From Nocardia carnea (GTDB taxonomy: Bacteria; Actinomycetota; Actinomycetes; Mycobacteriales; Mycobacteriaceae): a stretch of 64,000 nucleotides of DNA. The notes beneath the pieces were generated by a model. The model worked only from the letters and a program-made list of their open reading frames with translations, was not told the origin of the DNA and did no database searches. This document shows positions 8,682 through 17,826 of this stretch, in pieces (the stretch's first letter is position 1; every line of letters starts with the position of its first letter). The stretch spans positions 26,273-90,272 of the forward strand of contig NZ_JARWPM010000209.1 of the NCBI RefSeq assembly GCF_029869215.1. The letters are read 5' to 3'. The translations under genes were made by a program, and so were the position numbers.

Positions 8682-9815
8682 TCACGAGCACTGGCCGTCG
8701 CGGACACAGGCCAGCAGCAGGCGGGTGACATCGGCCCGGGGTGGTGCGATGGCGCGCGGGTGGGCGGCCAGCGGGATCTGCGCGAAATCCGCGGTATCGG
8801 CGGCACCGAGCTGGGTGGCGGAGCGGAAACCGTAGCGTTTCCAGGCGATGTCCTGGATTGCCGGATCCCGGAGCGCCGTGATCAGCGGATGCGCGGACGC
8901 GGTGAGCGTGAGCAGCGGGTTGCTGTTGAAGATGGTGGGGTCCGGGTACAGCAGGCGGGTTTTCGCCAGGAGCTCCCCGGTGGAGGCGGCGTCGTCGCGG
9001 TAGGCGACCAGTTGCTGGAGCACCTGGTTCTCATAGCCCGCGTACAGCGAGGTGGCACCCTGTACCAGCCATTCGCGGAACCCACCGTCGGAACTGTCGG
9101 ACTGCAGCCCCTGCGCGTCGTAGAGCCCGCGCACCGTGGGCAGCCCGGCCCGGGCCTCGGCGACCGTCGGCGGCTGGAAAACATCGCCGGAGGCGACCAC
9201 CGTCAACTCGAGTTGCAGCAGGGTGAAGCCAGAATTCGAGGATTGCGGGTCGGTGCTGGTGATCCGGACCGGACCCGCCGGGTTGGTGGTGCCCAGATCT
9301 TCCCACCGCCGTTCGGGCAGCACGTACTCCAGCAGCAGCCGTTTGAAATCGACCACGTAGTAGGCGTTGTCGCGCAAGGCGACGATCCCGGCCCGGACCA
9401 GGGCATCGGTGGCGGCGGCACCCGCGTAGATCACCTCCGGGGTCTCCAGCACGGCTTCGGCGCGGTAGTCCGGGAAATCGGTGAGGTCGTGTTCCTCCTC
9501 GAATATGCTGCGGGCACTCGCCGAGGACGGCCACAGGCAGTCGATCCGCTGCGCGCGCAGCTGGTCGGTGGGTAGCTGGACCAGGTCGTAGGAGCCCCGT
9601 TTGTCGAAGCGCACCTCCAGCCCGTACTCGTCGCGCAGGACGGCACGGACCTCGGGATCGTCCATCAGCGCCGACTTCTCGGATCCGCCCAGGCAGACGA
9701 GTTGCTGCAGCGCGGCGGGCGCCCGGTTCTCCCGCAGGATCACCAGGACCCCGACAACGAGGACGACCACGGCGAACAGGACCGCGATGAGGACGGGGAG
9801 ACGGGATCGGTTCAT
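8682..9815 (-). CDS. Membrane-anchored periplasmic-binding-protein-fold protein
   Basis: A 377-residue protein with one N-terminal transmembrane helix (about residues 7-27) and an extracytoplasmic domain. STDPQSSNSG (about 187-196) matches the substrate-oxyanion motif of ModA/PstS-like binding proteins, and the neighbouring lipoprotein at 10407-12029 has the matching TNPTQSNSG, so the two are paralogous folds. The chain ends with a short Cys-containing tail (CVRDGQCS). No permease or ATPase is adjacent, so it is probably not an ABC binding protein. It overlaps the upstream gene by four bases and belongs to a three-gene cassette with the VWA lipoprotein. Function unknown. Confidence 0.8.
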   Translation of the reverse strand: MNRSRLPVLIAVLFAVVVLVVGVLVILRENRAPAALQQLVCLGGSEKSALMDDPEVRAVLRDEYGLEVRFDKRGSYDLVQLPTDQLRAQRIDCLWPSSASARSIFEEEHDLTDFPDYRAEAVLETPEVIYAGAAATDALVRAGIVALRDNAYYVVDFKRLLLEYVLPERRWEDLGTTNPAGPVRITSTDPQSSNSGFTLLQLELTVVASGDVFQPPTVAEARAGLPTVRGLYDAQGLQSDSSDGGFREWLVQGATSLYAGYENQVLQQLVAYRDDAASTGELLAKTRLLYPDPTIFNSNPLLTLTASAHPLITALRDPAIQDIAWKRYGFRSATQLGAADTADFAQIPLAAHPRAIAPPRADVTRLLLACVRDGQCS

Positions 9816-10399
9816 AGTTCCTCGCTCGGGGGCAACCGGGGCGGATTCATGAGTTCCAGATGCGCGAGATCCCGGAAGAAGGATTCGAGATTCGCTTCGC
9901 CGATCTGTTCGGCGGCGTGGTTCGCGAAGGATTCGAATCCGGTGAGCGTCCGGCGGCTGTTCGCCAGCAGCCTGTCGGCGTCGCGGTAGGACGACGGGTA
10001 CTCCTGGATTTCGAGATAGCGGCGCAGTACCGATTCCACACTGCCGAGATAGTCGGACAGTTTGTGCAGGGTCATGGGAAGCGCCGCGGGATCGGCTTCC
10101 GCGGTCCGCGCCAGCAACCGCGGCACGGTATCGCAGGCGTGCAACAGGGAGGCCCGGGTGGCGGGATGCGATACCTGCGTCGCCAGTGCCGCCACCCGGC
10201 TGTTCGCCTCGGCCACCGCTCGGGCCAGGCGGTCGCGCCGCGCCCGCTGCGACACCGCCTGCCCGGCCAGGCCCGCCAGTACGGCCGCACCCACGGCGAC
10301 CAGGGCCGCGCCCACCGGTGTGCCGAGTACGGCGAAGAGACCGAGAAAGGCGGGAACGAATACCACCAGCGCCGCGATCACCGCGGCATTGTCCGGCAC
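9812..10399 (-). CDS. Small membrane protein with XpaC-like C-terminal region (hypothetical)
   Basis: A 195-residue protein with two N-terminal hydrophobic segments (about residues 7-27 and 29-46), then a charged helical domain. The stretch YLGSVESVLRRYLEIQEYPS with the following Arg/Leu-rich helix resembles the cytoplasmic helical part of the XpaC family, once named for 5-bromo-4-chloroindolyl phosphate hydrolysis, whose real role is unclear. It sits between the VWA lipoprotein (7 bp upstream) and the anchored binding-protein-fold gene (4-bp overlap), so it is most likely a membrane partner of both. The family match is from memory and only moderately sure. Confidence 0.7.
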   Translation of the reverse strand: MPDNAAVIAALVVFVPAFLGLFAVLGTPVGAALVAVGAAVLAGLAGQAVSQRARRDRLARAVAEANSRVAALATQVSHPATRASLLHACDTVPRLLARTAEADPAALPMTLHKLSDYLGSVESVLRRYLEIQEYPSSYRDADRLLANSRRTLTGFESFANHAAEQIGEANLESFFRDLAHLELMNPPRLPPSEEL

Positions 10400-10406
10400 G
10401 CCCGGC

Positions 10407-12029
10407 CTACCGGTAGCCGGTGGCCTGGCGCAGGGCCGCGACCATATCGTCGCTGGTCGAATACGATCCGCCGGTGCGCTCGGCGATCTCCCGCAAGGCG
10501 TCCTGCTCGATATCGGATCCGAATCCGATCACCACCACGGGGATCCCGGTCGCGGCGATGACCTCGAGGCCGGGGCCGCCCACGGTATCCGCGCCGTCGG
10601 TCATCAGCACGATCATGCGTTTACGTCCCGGTTCGGCCGTCCCGGCGAATCGGTCGGCCGCCGTGCTCAGGCAGCGGTAGATACCGGTATCGCCGCCCGG
10701 CCGTCGGGAGTGCACCTGATCGCGCAGCGACCGCAGGACGGCGTCCGCGTTACCGCGGGCCCATTCCGTGGAGGCGGTGTTCTGGTTGAACAGCAGGATC
10801 GCGGTCCGGTCCTTCGGCCCGGTCTGCAGCAGGTATTTCTTCGCCTGGCCGGGGTCGAAGAGCAGGTCCGCGGCGCGTAGTACCCCCGTCCAGCCACCGT
10901 TGGTGTCCATGCTTCCGGATGCGTCGATGCAGTACACCAGGTCGGTCGGGGTGCGATAGACCGTCTGGTAGTCCTCCAATACCCGGGCGATCACCGGCGC
11001 GGCGGGATAGGTGATCGGCTGCTCGTCGAGGGTCGGCTGTACACCCCACGCCGGATCGAATACCGCGGGTGGGGCGTCGGGCAGGGAGAGTCCGATACTG
11101 GAGATCGGCCGCCGGCCGAGCTGCACCAGCCGCCGCTGGGTATCGGCCGAGAGCAGGAAATCCTGCAGCTTGCGGAAATTATCCAGTTTCGCGGGGTTGT
11201 CGCCATGAGGCAGATAGCCCAGCGGCGCATCCGCGATCGCGAGCACACCCTTCGGATAGATCACGTGCAGCGGCTCCTGTCCGGCCGCCACCAGTTGCTG
11301 GTTCCGCTCGATCACCAAATCCTCATAGGTGAACATCGTCTTGCACTGCTCCGGCACGGCCAGGCATTCGTCCATCAGCAGACCGGTGGACGGCGGTGTC
11401 CGGGTGACGGCGCGGGCGAACCGGGTGAAGCCGGTGCGGACCGGCTCCGAATCCAGCTGCGCCTGGGTCAACGGTACGCCGGGCCCGTTTCCGGCGAAAT
11501 GGTTCAGGAAGCCCAGCAATACGGTCGCACCGGAGTTGGACTGGGTGGGGTTGGTGGCCCACACCGTCGTCTTCTTCGTTTCGGCCGCGACCAGGATCTC
11601 CTCGATCCCGACCTCCCGGCCGAGGAATCCGAGCGCCTCGAGTTCGCTGCGCCGCCCGGCGTAGACGACGGGCGTGCTGAACATCGGCTGCACCTGCTGC
11701 AGCCGGTGCGCGGTATCACCGAACTGCTGGAAAACGCTGCTGGCGAACCAGAACGCGTCGTAGGGCGCGTCGCCGGTTTCCAGCAGCCGCGCCTGATCCA
11801 CCGACCCCAGTTTCGTCATGGTGCAGGTCAGCTCCTGGTCCGCGCACCACGGCTGCACGATCTGCTGGAACACCGCCTCGTGTTCCGAACCGGCGACGAT
11901 GTTCAGCACCGCGGCGTCCGGGTCGTAGGCGGTGACGGGTTCGGTGTCGGTATCGGTCCCGCAACCGGACAGCACCGCACACACCAGCAGAATTACGGTG
12001 GCCGCCAACGACCCACGGCGATAAGTCAA
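10407..12029 (-). CDS. Lipoprotein with binding-protein domain fused to VWA domain
   Basis: A 540-residue surface lipoprotein. Signal peptide with lipobox LSGC (Cys23), then a type-2 periplasmic-binding fold (about 35-340) containing TNPTQSNSG (159-167). A von Willebrand A domain (about 362-540) has a complete MIDAS: DASGS at 369-373, a Thr in GGDTGIY near 448, and TDGADT near 477. VWA domains with intact MIDAS bind ligands through a divalent metal. It leads a three-gene operon with two membrane proteins and no transport ATPase. This suggests an envelope sensing, adhesion or assembly system rather than uptake. The specific role is unknown. Confidence 0.85.
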   Translation of the reverse strand: MTYRRGSLAATVILLVCAVLSGCGTDTDTEPVTAYDPDAAVLNIVAGSEHEAVFQQIVQPWCADQELTCTMTKLGSVDQARLLETGDAPYDAFWFASSVFQQFGDTAHRLQQVQPMFSTPVVYAGRRSELEALGFLGREVGIEEILVAAETKKTTVWATNPTQSNSGATVLLGFLNHFAGNGPGVPLTQAQLDSEPVRTGFTRFARAVTRTPPSTGLLMDECLAVPEQCKTMFTYEDLVIERNQQLVAAGQEPLHVIYPKGVLAIADAPLGYLPHGDNPAKLDNFRKLQDFLLSADTQRRLVQLGRRPISSIGLSLPDAPPAVFDPAWGVQPTLDEQPITYPAAPVIARVLEDYQTVYRTPTDLVYCIDASGSMDTNGGWTGVLRAADLLFDPGQAKKYLLQTGPKDRTAILLFNQNTASTEWARGNADAVLRSLRDQVHSRRPGGDTGIYRCLSTAADRFAGTAEPGRKRMIVLMTDGADTVGGPGLEVIAATGIPVVVIGFGSDIEQDALREIAERTGGSYSTSDDMVAALRQATGYR

Positions 12030-12175
12030 TTCGCCACCTTCCCCTCGATGGGAAGATCGTAGTCGCCGAGGTGGGTGGGGCAGGGTGAACCGGTGATGAC
12101 GAACCGGCGAATCCTCGGCGACCGTGGCGGTTTCGTGCCGGCCGGTCCGGAAAGCCGGCCGGACGCGGCCGGTGG

Positions 12176-12337
12176 TCAGCGATCAGCGTCGCGGATCTCG
12201 CGCGCCCGAGAGTGTTTGGGTTTGCGCCGGTAGTTCTTACCGGACGGGATGGGCTGGGCGGCGCTGGAGTGGCGCAATTGCTGCCGCCGGCGCCAGCCGG
12301 TGAGGTCCGGGCGTTCGGTTCTGTCAGGGGTGGTCAT
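12176..12337 (-). CDS. Small basic protein (53 aa), hypothetical
   Basis: ATG at 12337 with GGAG eight bases upstream opens a 53-codon frame ending in TGA at 12176. The product has 15 Arg/Lys against six Asp/Glu. A basic tract (NYRRKPKHSRARE) lies near the C-terminus and WRRRQQLRH in the middle, as in small nucleic-acid- or ribosome-associated proteins. It lies alone in the gap between the VWA lipoprotein and the kinase-LuxR regulator, all on the same strand. The start-site signal and the composition shift from the flanking non-coding DNA support a real gene, but I do not recognise a family. Confidence 0.55.
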   Translation of the reverse strand: MTTPDRTERPDLTGWRRRQQLRHSSAAQPIPSGKNYRRKPKHSRAREIRDADR

Positions 12338-12449
12338 CGTCGCTCCGAGTCGGTGTGCCGTCCGTTCGATATCGATGCGGGTAGCCGGTCATACGGTGAA
12401 TGATGGCGGCCGCGCCGCGATTTCGCCCGTGAATTTCCGCGGCCGCCGC

Positions 12450-15400
12450 TCAGTCCTGGGCGTTCTCGGTGATCCAGGCGGCGATCTGGGCGCGCGAGGT
12501 GAAACCGAGTTTGGTCAGAATATGTTCCACATGGCTCTGGGCAGTGCGCTGGGAGATCACCAGTTTCGCCGCGATCTGCCGGTTACTGAACCCCTGGGCG
12601 ACCAGATCGGCGACCTGGCGCTCGCGTTTGGTCAATGTGCCCGCCGCGCCGGACCCGGAGCGACGTTCGCCCTCGGGCGCCCCGAGGGCATAGGCGACGG
12701 CGGTGTTCATACTCATCGACTGCCCCCGCCGGAAGGCGGCGTCGAACGCGCGAGTACCCAGGGCCTGGCGCGCCGCCCGTTCGCAGTCGTCGTGGAAACG
12801 CGCCATATTGTGGAACACGAGCGTTACCTGGCTGCCGGCCGGTGCCAATCCCTCCGCGGCCCCCATCAGCACCGCCGCGCGTTCGGCGTCGCTGCGGGGG
12901 TCCAGCGTCCAGGCCAGCCCTTCGAGGCCGAACACGGTGAGCACCCTGCTGTTCAGGCCGCTGTTCACGCGCAGCGCTTCGGTGAGCAACTGCTGGGCCC
13001 GGGCGCGCTCGCCGTGCCGCCAGGCGGCGACCCCCAGCCCCCGCAGTACCGCGCAGCGGTGCAGGTGCTCGCCGCGCGGCTCGGTCACCGCCAGCACCGC
13101 ACGGTAGAAATCGGCGGCGCGATCGGTATCGCCGGCCAGCTCGTAGGCCCAGCCCAGCAGCGTGAGCGCGCTCATCCGGAGTTGTCCGTACGGCTCCGCG
13201 GCGGTCAGTTCCACCGCGCGGTCGAAATGCGAGCGGGCTCGGTCCGATTCGCCCTGCGCCAGGGCGAACAAGCCTTCCGCGTAGGCGATCTGGGCGCGGG
13301 TGGGCTGCCGGAGTTCGGTGGTCGCCAGTGCCCGCGCCTCCTGCAGCTGTTCCTGTGCCGCCGGGAATTCGCCGTGTGTCGCCGCCAGCTTCCCCGCGGC
13401 GCACAGTGCCTCGATGCGTACCGGCACCGAATAGGAGCCGGGGCGGGCGAGCAGGCGGTTCAGCCACGACCGGCCCTCCCCGTACAAACCGCGGAAGTTC
13501 CAGAACTCGTAGAGCCCTGTCGCGGTGCGCAGGCCTGCCTCGGTGGCCTCGGGGGTGTCCTCGGACAGGCAGTATTCGAGCGCGTCACGCAGATTGGCTT
13601 GTTCGCGTTCCAGGCGCGCGATCCATGTCGGTTGCTCGGAGCCGATCCAGGTCTCCGCGGAATCGTCGAGCAGCCGCTGGTACCAGGCGTGGTGCCGCCG
13701 GCGCAGGTCCGGGAACCGGCCGGTGGCCCGCAGTTCCTGCCGGCCGTAGTCGCGCAGGGTTTCCAGCATCCGGAAACGGACAACGTTACCGGTCTCCTCG
13801 CGCGCCAGGACCGACTTGTCGACCAGCGCCGACAGCACGTCCAGCAGACACTCCGGCGCTGTGTCGACGTCACAGACCCCTTCCACGGCGTCCAGTTCGC
13901 AGCTACCGGCGAACACCGACAGCTGTGCCCACAGCTGCCGTTCCACCGGGGTGCACAGGTCGAAACTCCAGTCGATACACAGCCGTAGCGTTTGCTGGCG
14001 GGTCGGGGCGGTGCGACCGGCGCGGGTGAGCAGTGCGTACCGGTCGTTGAGCCGCTGCAGGATCTGCTGGGGCGACATCGTGCGCATCCGGGCGGCCGCC
14101 AGCTCGATCGCCAGTGGCAGCCCGTCGAGCCGGGCACAGATCCCGGCCACGGCGCCTTTGTTGTCCTCGGTGAGTTCGAACCCCGGAACCGCCGCGGCCG
14201 CGCGTTCGGCGAACAACGTCACGGCGTCGAAGCGGGGCATACCCTTGAGGCCGGGTTCCCGGCCCGCTTCGGGGACCGTGAGCGGACTGACCCGAAGCAC
14301 CGCTTCACCGGCTGTGTTCAGCGGCTCCCGGCTCGTGGCCAGCACCCGCAGCTCCGGGCACGACCGCAGCATCGCCTCGTTCAACTCGGCGATCGCCTGG
14401 ACCAGGTGTTCGCAGTTGTCCAGGACGAGCAGTGTGTCGCGTGGGCACAGGAACTGCAGCAGCACGTCGAGCAGCGGGACGGCCGATTCGTTGCGGACCC
14501 CCACCGTGGCCGCGATGACATCGACAAGGAGCGAGGGCTCGGTGACATCGGCCAGTTCGATCAGCCAGACGCCGTCGGAATAGTCCCGGGACACCTGGGT
14601 GGCGGCACGGAGCGCCAGCCGGGTCTTGCCGACCCCGCCGATACCGGTGAGCGTCACCAGCCGGTGGGTGGACAACAGGTTCTTCACTTCCGCGAGTTCG
14701 GTTCGCCGGTTGACGAGACTGGTGAGCTCGAGCGGTAGGTTGCCGGTGCGGTCGGGGACGACGGCCGCGCGGGACGCCGGTACCGCCCCCTCGTGGCGTG
14801 TCCCGTCGAGCGGGGTGTCCCGCAGCGCCATCGCGCCCACCGGGAATCCGAGTTGTTGCTGAACTCGCCTGGCCTCCTCCCCGAATCCCGCAGCGGACAG
14901 CCGCGCCCGCGGATCCCGCTTCATCGCCGATTCGACCAGGGTCGTGATTTCCCCGGCGATACCGTGTTCACGGAGGTCGGGCACCGGTTGGCTGGTGATA
15001 CGCAGGAACTGGGTCACGATTTTCTCGCCGGTCCGGCGTTCGAAGGCCGCGTGGCCGGTGAGCGCGCTGAACAGCGTCGCTCCCAGCCCGTACACGTCGG
15101 CGGCCGGTGTCGGGGTGTTCCCCTCGAGCACCTCGGGCGCGGTGTACGCCGGTGACCCGGTGACCGTGCCCTCGGCGGTGCGGAAACCCCCGGCGATATG
15201 GGCGATACCGAAATCGGTCAGCGCGGGTTCGCCGTAGTCGGTGAGCAGGATGTTGCCGGGTTTCACGTCCCGGTGTACGACCCCCACACGATGCGCGCTC
15301 TCCAGCGCGCCGGCGATCTTCACCCCGAGTTGCAGGGCGTCCGCGGAGGTGAGCGGTCCGTTCCGGCGGATCCGCTGGTCCAGCGAACCGGCCGCGTAGT

Positions 15401-15713
15401 AGGGAGTCACCAGGTAGAGGCGGCCGCCGTCGGTGACGCCGGCCTCCAGTACGGGGACGATATTGGGGTGCCCGGTCAGGCGGCCCATCGCCCGTTGTTC
15501 GCGGACGAACCGCGCCCGGTTGTCCTCGTCGGTTTCGCCGGTGAGGATTTTGACCGCCACCGTCCGGTCGAGCGCTTGCTGAGTACAGCGGTAGACGATC
15601 CCGAAACCGCCGCGCCCGATCTCGGTGGCCGATGCGAAACCGGCCGCCTCGAGTTCCGCGGCGACGGAAGTATCCGAATCACGCCGCGTCCGCAGCGGGT
15701 CGTCGGCGGTCAT
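12450..15713 (-). CDS. Ser/Thr protein kinase - STAND ATPase - TPR - LuxR transcription factor
   Basis: A 1087-residue signalling regulator. Residues ~28-290 are a Hanks-type kinase with GRGGFG (33-38), Lys55, HRDVKPGN (147-154) and DFG (167-169), apparently active. Residues ~325-640 are an AfsR/NB-ARC-like ATPase with P-loop GIGGVGKT (357-364) and Walker B VLDNCEHL. A helical repeat region (about 680-1000) follows, rich in TPR-like helices. The end is a LuxR helix-turn-helix (LTKRERQVADLVAQGFSNRQ to the C-terminus). Phosphorylation and nucleotide-driven oligomerisation would control DNA binding. No transmembrane segment is visible. Targets are unknown; neighbours on the same strand are the small basic protein and the VWA cassette. 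Mycobacterial PknK has a related kinase-ATPase plan. Confidence 0.9.
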   Translation of the reverse strand: MTADDPLRTRRDSDTSVAAELEAAGFASATEIGRGGFGIVYRCTQQALDRTVAVKILTGETDEDNRARFVREQRAMGRLTGHPNIVPVLEAGVTDGGRLYLVTPYYAAGSLDQRIRRNGPLTSADALQLGVKIAGALESAHRVGVVHRDVKPGNILLTDYGEPALTDFGIAHIAGGFRTAEGTVTGSPAYTAPEVLEGNTPTPAADVYGLGATLFSALTGHAAFERRTGEKIVTQFLRITSQPVPDLREHGIAGEITTLVESAMKRDPRARLSAAGFGEEARRVQQQLGFPVGAMALRDTPLDGTRHEGAVPASRAAVVPDRTGNLPLELTSLVNRRTELAEVKNLLSTHRLVTLTGIGGVGKTRLALRAATQVSRDYSDGVWLIELADVTEPSLLVDVIAATVGVRNESAVPLLDVLLQFLCPRDTLLVLDNCEHLVQAIAELNEAMLRSCPELRVLATSREPLNTAGEAVLRVSPLTVPEAGREPGLKGMPRFDAVTLFAERAAAAVPGFELTEDNKGAVAGICARLDGLPLAIELAAARMRTMSPQQILQRLNDRYALLTRAGRTAPTRQQTLRLCIDWSFDLCTPVERQLWAQLSVFAGSCELDAVEGVCDVDTAPECLLDVLSALVDKSVLAREETGNVVRFRMLETLRDYGRQELRATGRFPDLRRRHHAWYQRLLDDSAETWIGSEQPTWIARLEREQANLRDALEYCLSEDTPEATEAGLRTATGLYEFWNFRGLYGEGRSWLNRLLARPGSYSVPVRIEALCAAGKLAATHGEFPAAQEQLQEARALATTELRQPTRAQIAYAEGLFALAQGESDRARSHFDRAVELTAAEPYGQLRMSALTLLGWAYELAGDTDRAADFYRAVLAVTEPRGEHLHRCAVLRGLGVAAWRHGERARAQQLLTEALRVNSGLNSRVLTVFGLEGLAWTLDPRSDAERAAVLMGAAEGLAPAGSQVTLVFHNMARFHDDCERAARQALGTRAFDAAFRRGQSMSMNTAVAYALGAPEGERRSGSGAAGTLTKRERQVADLVAQGFSNRQIAAKLVISQRTAQSHVEHILTKLGFTSRAQIAAWITENAQD

Positions 15714-15880
15714 GACCCGGATCCGGCCCGTCGAGGTTCTGTGTGGGCATCGTGCAACATCTGCGCACCTTCCGCCACCTCAACTGTATCGCCGAGGGGA
15801 CGCGGCGGCGAGACGCACACGCCGGGGCCGGGCGGTACGCGACGGCCGCTGGTTGAACGGCGGTGGCGCGGTACGGCCGG

Positions 15881-16294
15881 TTATGTCGCGGGGACGGTGG
15901 TCTCCCGGGTGACCGCGAAAACCGGGAAGCGGTCGCCCTTCGGCGGCGTCCGGAACCGCACCCGTACCGGTGTCCCCGCGGCCTGCGGGACGGGCCCCGC
16001 GATCGTCGTGTACACCCACGGGCCTTCGTCGAGTTCGACGATCGCGAGGGTCGCCGGCACCGGATCGGTGAGGGCGTTCGGGGCGCATTCCACGGTCCGC
16101 CAGCACACGATGGACCCGGTACCGGCCGCCACCACCGGCTCGAGCTCGTCGGACCGGCACGCCGAGCAGCGGGCCGTTGTCGGCGCGAACAGTGTGTCGC
16201 AGGCGACGCAGCGGCGGATCGTCAGCGCGTCCGTCGCCGCCCGCGCAGAGTCTTCGGATGTTCTACAGGTGCGCTCCGGGTGGAACTGCGGCAT
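15881..16294 (-). CDS. DUF35 Zn-ribbon/OB-fold protein
   Basis: A 137-residue protein of the DUF35 family that accompanies thiolases and acyl-CoA enzymes. A rubredoxin-like zinc ribbon has Cys at 29, 32, 43 and 46 (RRCVACDTLF, RCSAC), followed by an OB fold (GTGSIVCWRTV, ATLAIVELDEGPWVYT, VRVRF). ATG 16294 is chosen because GAGG lies seven bases upstream. A longer frame to ATG 16384 would start inside the dispersed repeat at 16359-16397. No thiolase is adjacent, which is unusual for this family. It follows the galactonate transporter by ~190 bp on the same strand but is probably not part of that pathway. Confidence 0.82.
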   Translation of the reverse strand: MPQFHPERTCRTSEDSARAATDALTIRRCVACDTLFAPTTARCSACRSDELEPVVAAGTGSIVCWRTVECAPNALTDPVPATLAIVELDEGPWVYTTIAGPVPQAAGTPVRVRFRTPPKGDRFPVFAVTRETTVPAT

Positions 16295-16358
16295 CGGCGA
16301 GCCTCGGGATTCGGGTCGGGGGTGTTCGGGTACCAGCATCGGCCGTTCCGGCCCGAAG

Positions 16359-16397
16359 CGCGTCGGCCGATTGACCCGAGGCATACCTATTTGTGCC
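16359..16397. repeat. Dispersed repeat, copy 1
   Basis: On the minus strand the core reads AAATAGGTATGCC, then GGGTC, ATCGGCCGACGCGC. It matches the sequence at 38438-38479 in all but three positions over the 32-base core, beyond which the flanks diverge. It lies between the MFS gene and the DUF35 gene. Both copies contain an in-frame ATG followed by a similar short peptide start, but that need not be translated. Confidence 0.65.
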
Positions 16398-16483
16398 GTA
16401 CCGCCAGGTCAGCGCCGTGTTTTCCGGTGGAATCGCCGGTCCGCCGGGCAGCGGACCGGCGAGCGAACACCGGGTGCGCTCCG

Positions 16484-17824
16484 CTACGCCGGTACCTGCG
16501 CGGGCCGCGATTCCTGTACGCGTTCGACGCGACCGACCAGCAGCACATAGGAGGTGATCCCGAGCAATGTGACGACCGTCATGTACACGAAGGCGGGCGC
16601 GAAGCTGGCATCGGTGACCAGGAAACCGATGACGATCGGGGTCGCGATACCGGACAGGTTGCCGATGAAGTTGAACATCCCGCCGGTGAGCCCGATCAGC
16701 CGTTCCGGCGCCAGCGCCGACACCAGGGACCAGGTGATGGAGGCCAGCCCGTTGCCGAAGAACGCGACCGACAGGAACACGATCACCAGGGCGGTGGAAT
16801 CGGTGAAATTCGCACCGATCAGCGTGGTACTCAGCAGCAGCCCGGCGATGATCGGACCCTTGCGGGCGATACCCACCGAAACCCCGCGCCGCAAGAGGAA
16901 GTCGGAGAAAACCCCGGAGAACAGCACCCCGACCACCGCGGCGATGAACGGCAGCGAAGCCAGGAAACCGGATTTGATGTAATCCATATCCCGGTACTCG
17001 ACCAGGTAGGTCGGGAACCAGGTGAGGAAGAACCACAGCGTCGAGGTGAGGCAGAACTGCCCCAGGTAGACGCCCCACAGTTTGCGCCGGCCCAGCACGG
17101 TCGCGATATCGGACCAGGTCACCTTCGCGCGTTCCGGCCGCGATTCGTTCAGATCCACCAGGCCACCGCCCGCGCTGATATGGGCGATCTCGGCCTCGTT
17201 GGCCCGGGAATCGCGCGGCTCCCGGTACACGAGATACCACACCAGACCCCACACCACGCCGACGGCACCGGTGCAGACGAACACCCAATGCCAGCTCAGC
17301 GCCGACTGCAGCCACGACAGCACCGGGGTGAGCAGGGCGAGGCCGATGAACTGGCCCGAGGTGTAGAAGCCGATCACGGTGGCGCGTTCCCGTTCGGGGA
17401 ACCAGGCGGTCGCGACCCGGTTGTTGATCGGATAGGCGGGCGCCTCGAATACGCCGACCAGCAACCGCAGCACGATCAGCGCCACGAAGCCGCCGATGAT
17501 GCCCATGAACACCGTGGCCAGCGACCACAGCACCAGGCAGACGGGGTACAGCACCCGGGGCGGCACCCGGTCGACGAACCAGCCCCCGGGGATCTGCAGC
17601 GCCGCGTAGGTCCAGCCGAACGCGGACAGCAGCAGGCCCTGCTGCGCCGAGGACAGATCCATTTCGTCGGCGATGGCCGGGGCCGCGATCGACAGGTTGG
17701 CGCGGTCCATGTAGTTGATGACCACGGTCACGAACAGCATGACCGCGATGAGGATGCGGGCCCGGCTCGCGGTCGTGGCGAGTGCCGCGCGGGAGGCGGC
17801 GGGCTTTTCGGTAGTTGTTCTCAT
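16484..17824 (-). CDS. MFS transporter, D-galactonate/hexuronate (ACS) family
   Basis: A 446-residue major-facilitator permease with twelve predicted helices. VINYMDRANLSIAAPAI and LLLSAFGWTYAALQIPGGWFVD are diagnostic of the anion:cation symporter group (DgoT, ExuT, GudP), and NRVATAWFPERERATVIGF follows. ATG 17824 lies 2 bp after the dgoD stop, so it is the last gene of the dgoK-dgoA-dgoD transcript. It would import D-galactonate with protons. A long upstream extension of the frame overlaps dgoD and is not used. Substrate is inferred from the pathway genes. Confidence 0.9.
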   Translation of the reverse strand: MRTTTEKPAASRAALATTASRARILIAVMLFVTVVINYMDRANLSIAAPAIADEMDLSSAQQGLLLSAFGWTYAALQIPGGWFVDRVPPRVLYPVCLVLWSLATVFMGIIGGFVALIVLRLLVGVFEAPAYPINNRVATAWFPERERATVIGFYTSGQFIGLALLTPVLSWLQSALSWHWVFVCTGAVGVVWGLVWYLVYREPRDSRANEAEIAHISAGGGLVDLNESRPERAKVTWSDIATVLGRRKLWGVYLGQFCLTSTLWFFLTWFPTYLVEYRDMDYIKSGFLASLPFIAAVVGVLFSGVFSDFLLRRGVSVGIARKGPIIAGLLLSTTLIGANFTDSTALVIVFLSVAFFGNGLASITWSLVSALAPERLIGLTGGMFNFIGNLSGIATPIVIGFLVTDASFAPAFVYMTVVTLLGITSYVLLVGRVERVQESRPAQVPA

Positions 17825-17826
17825 GC

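Noticed and set aside
12249..13988. 579-codon plus-strand frame opposite the LuxR regulator
   Set aside because: Antisense shadow; the kinase-STAND-LuxR domains on the minus strand are unambiguous.
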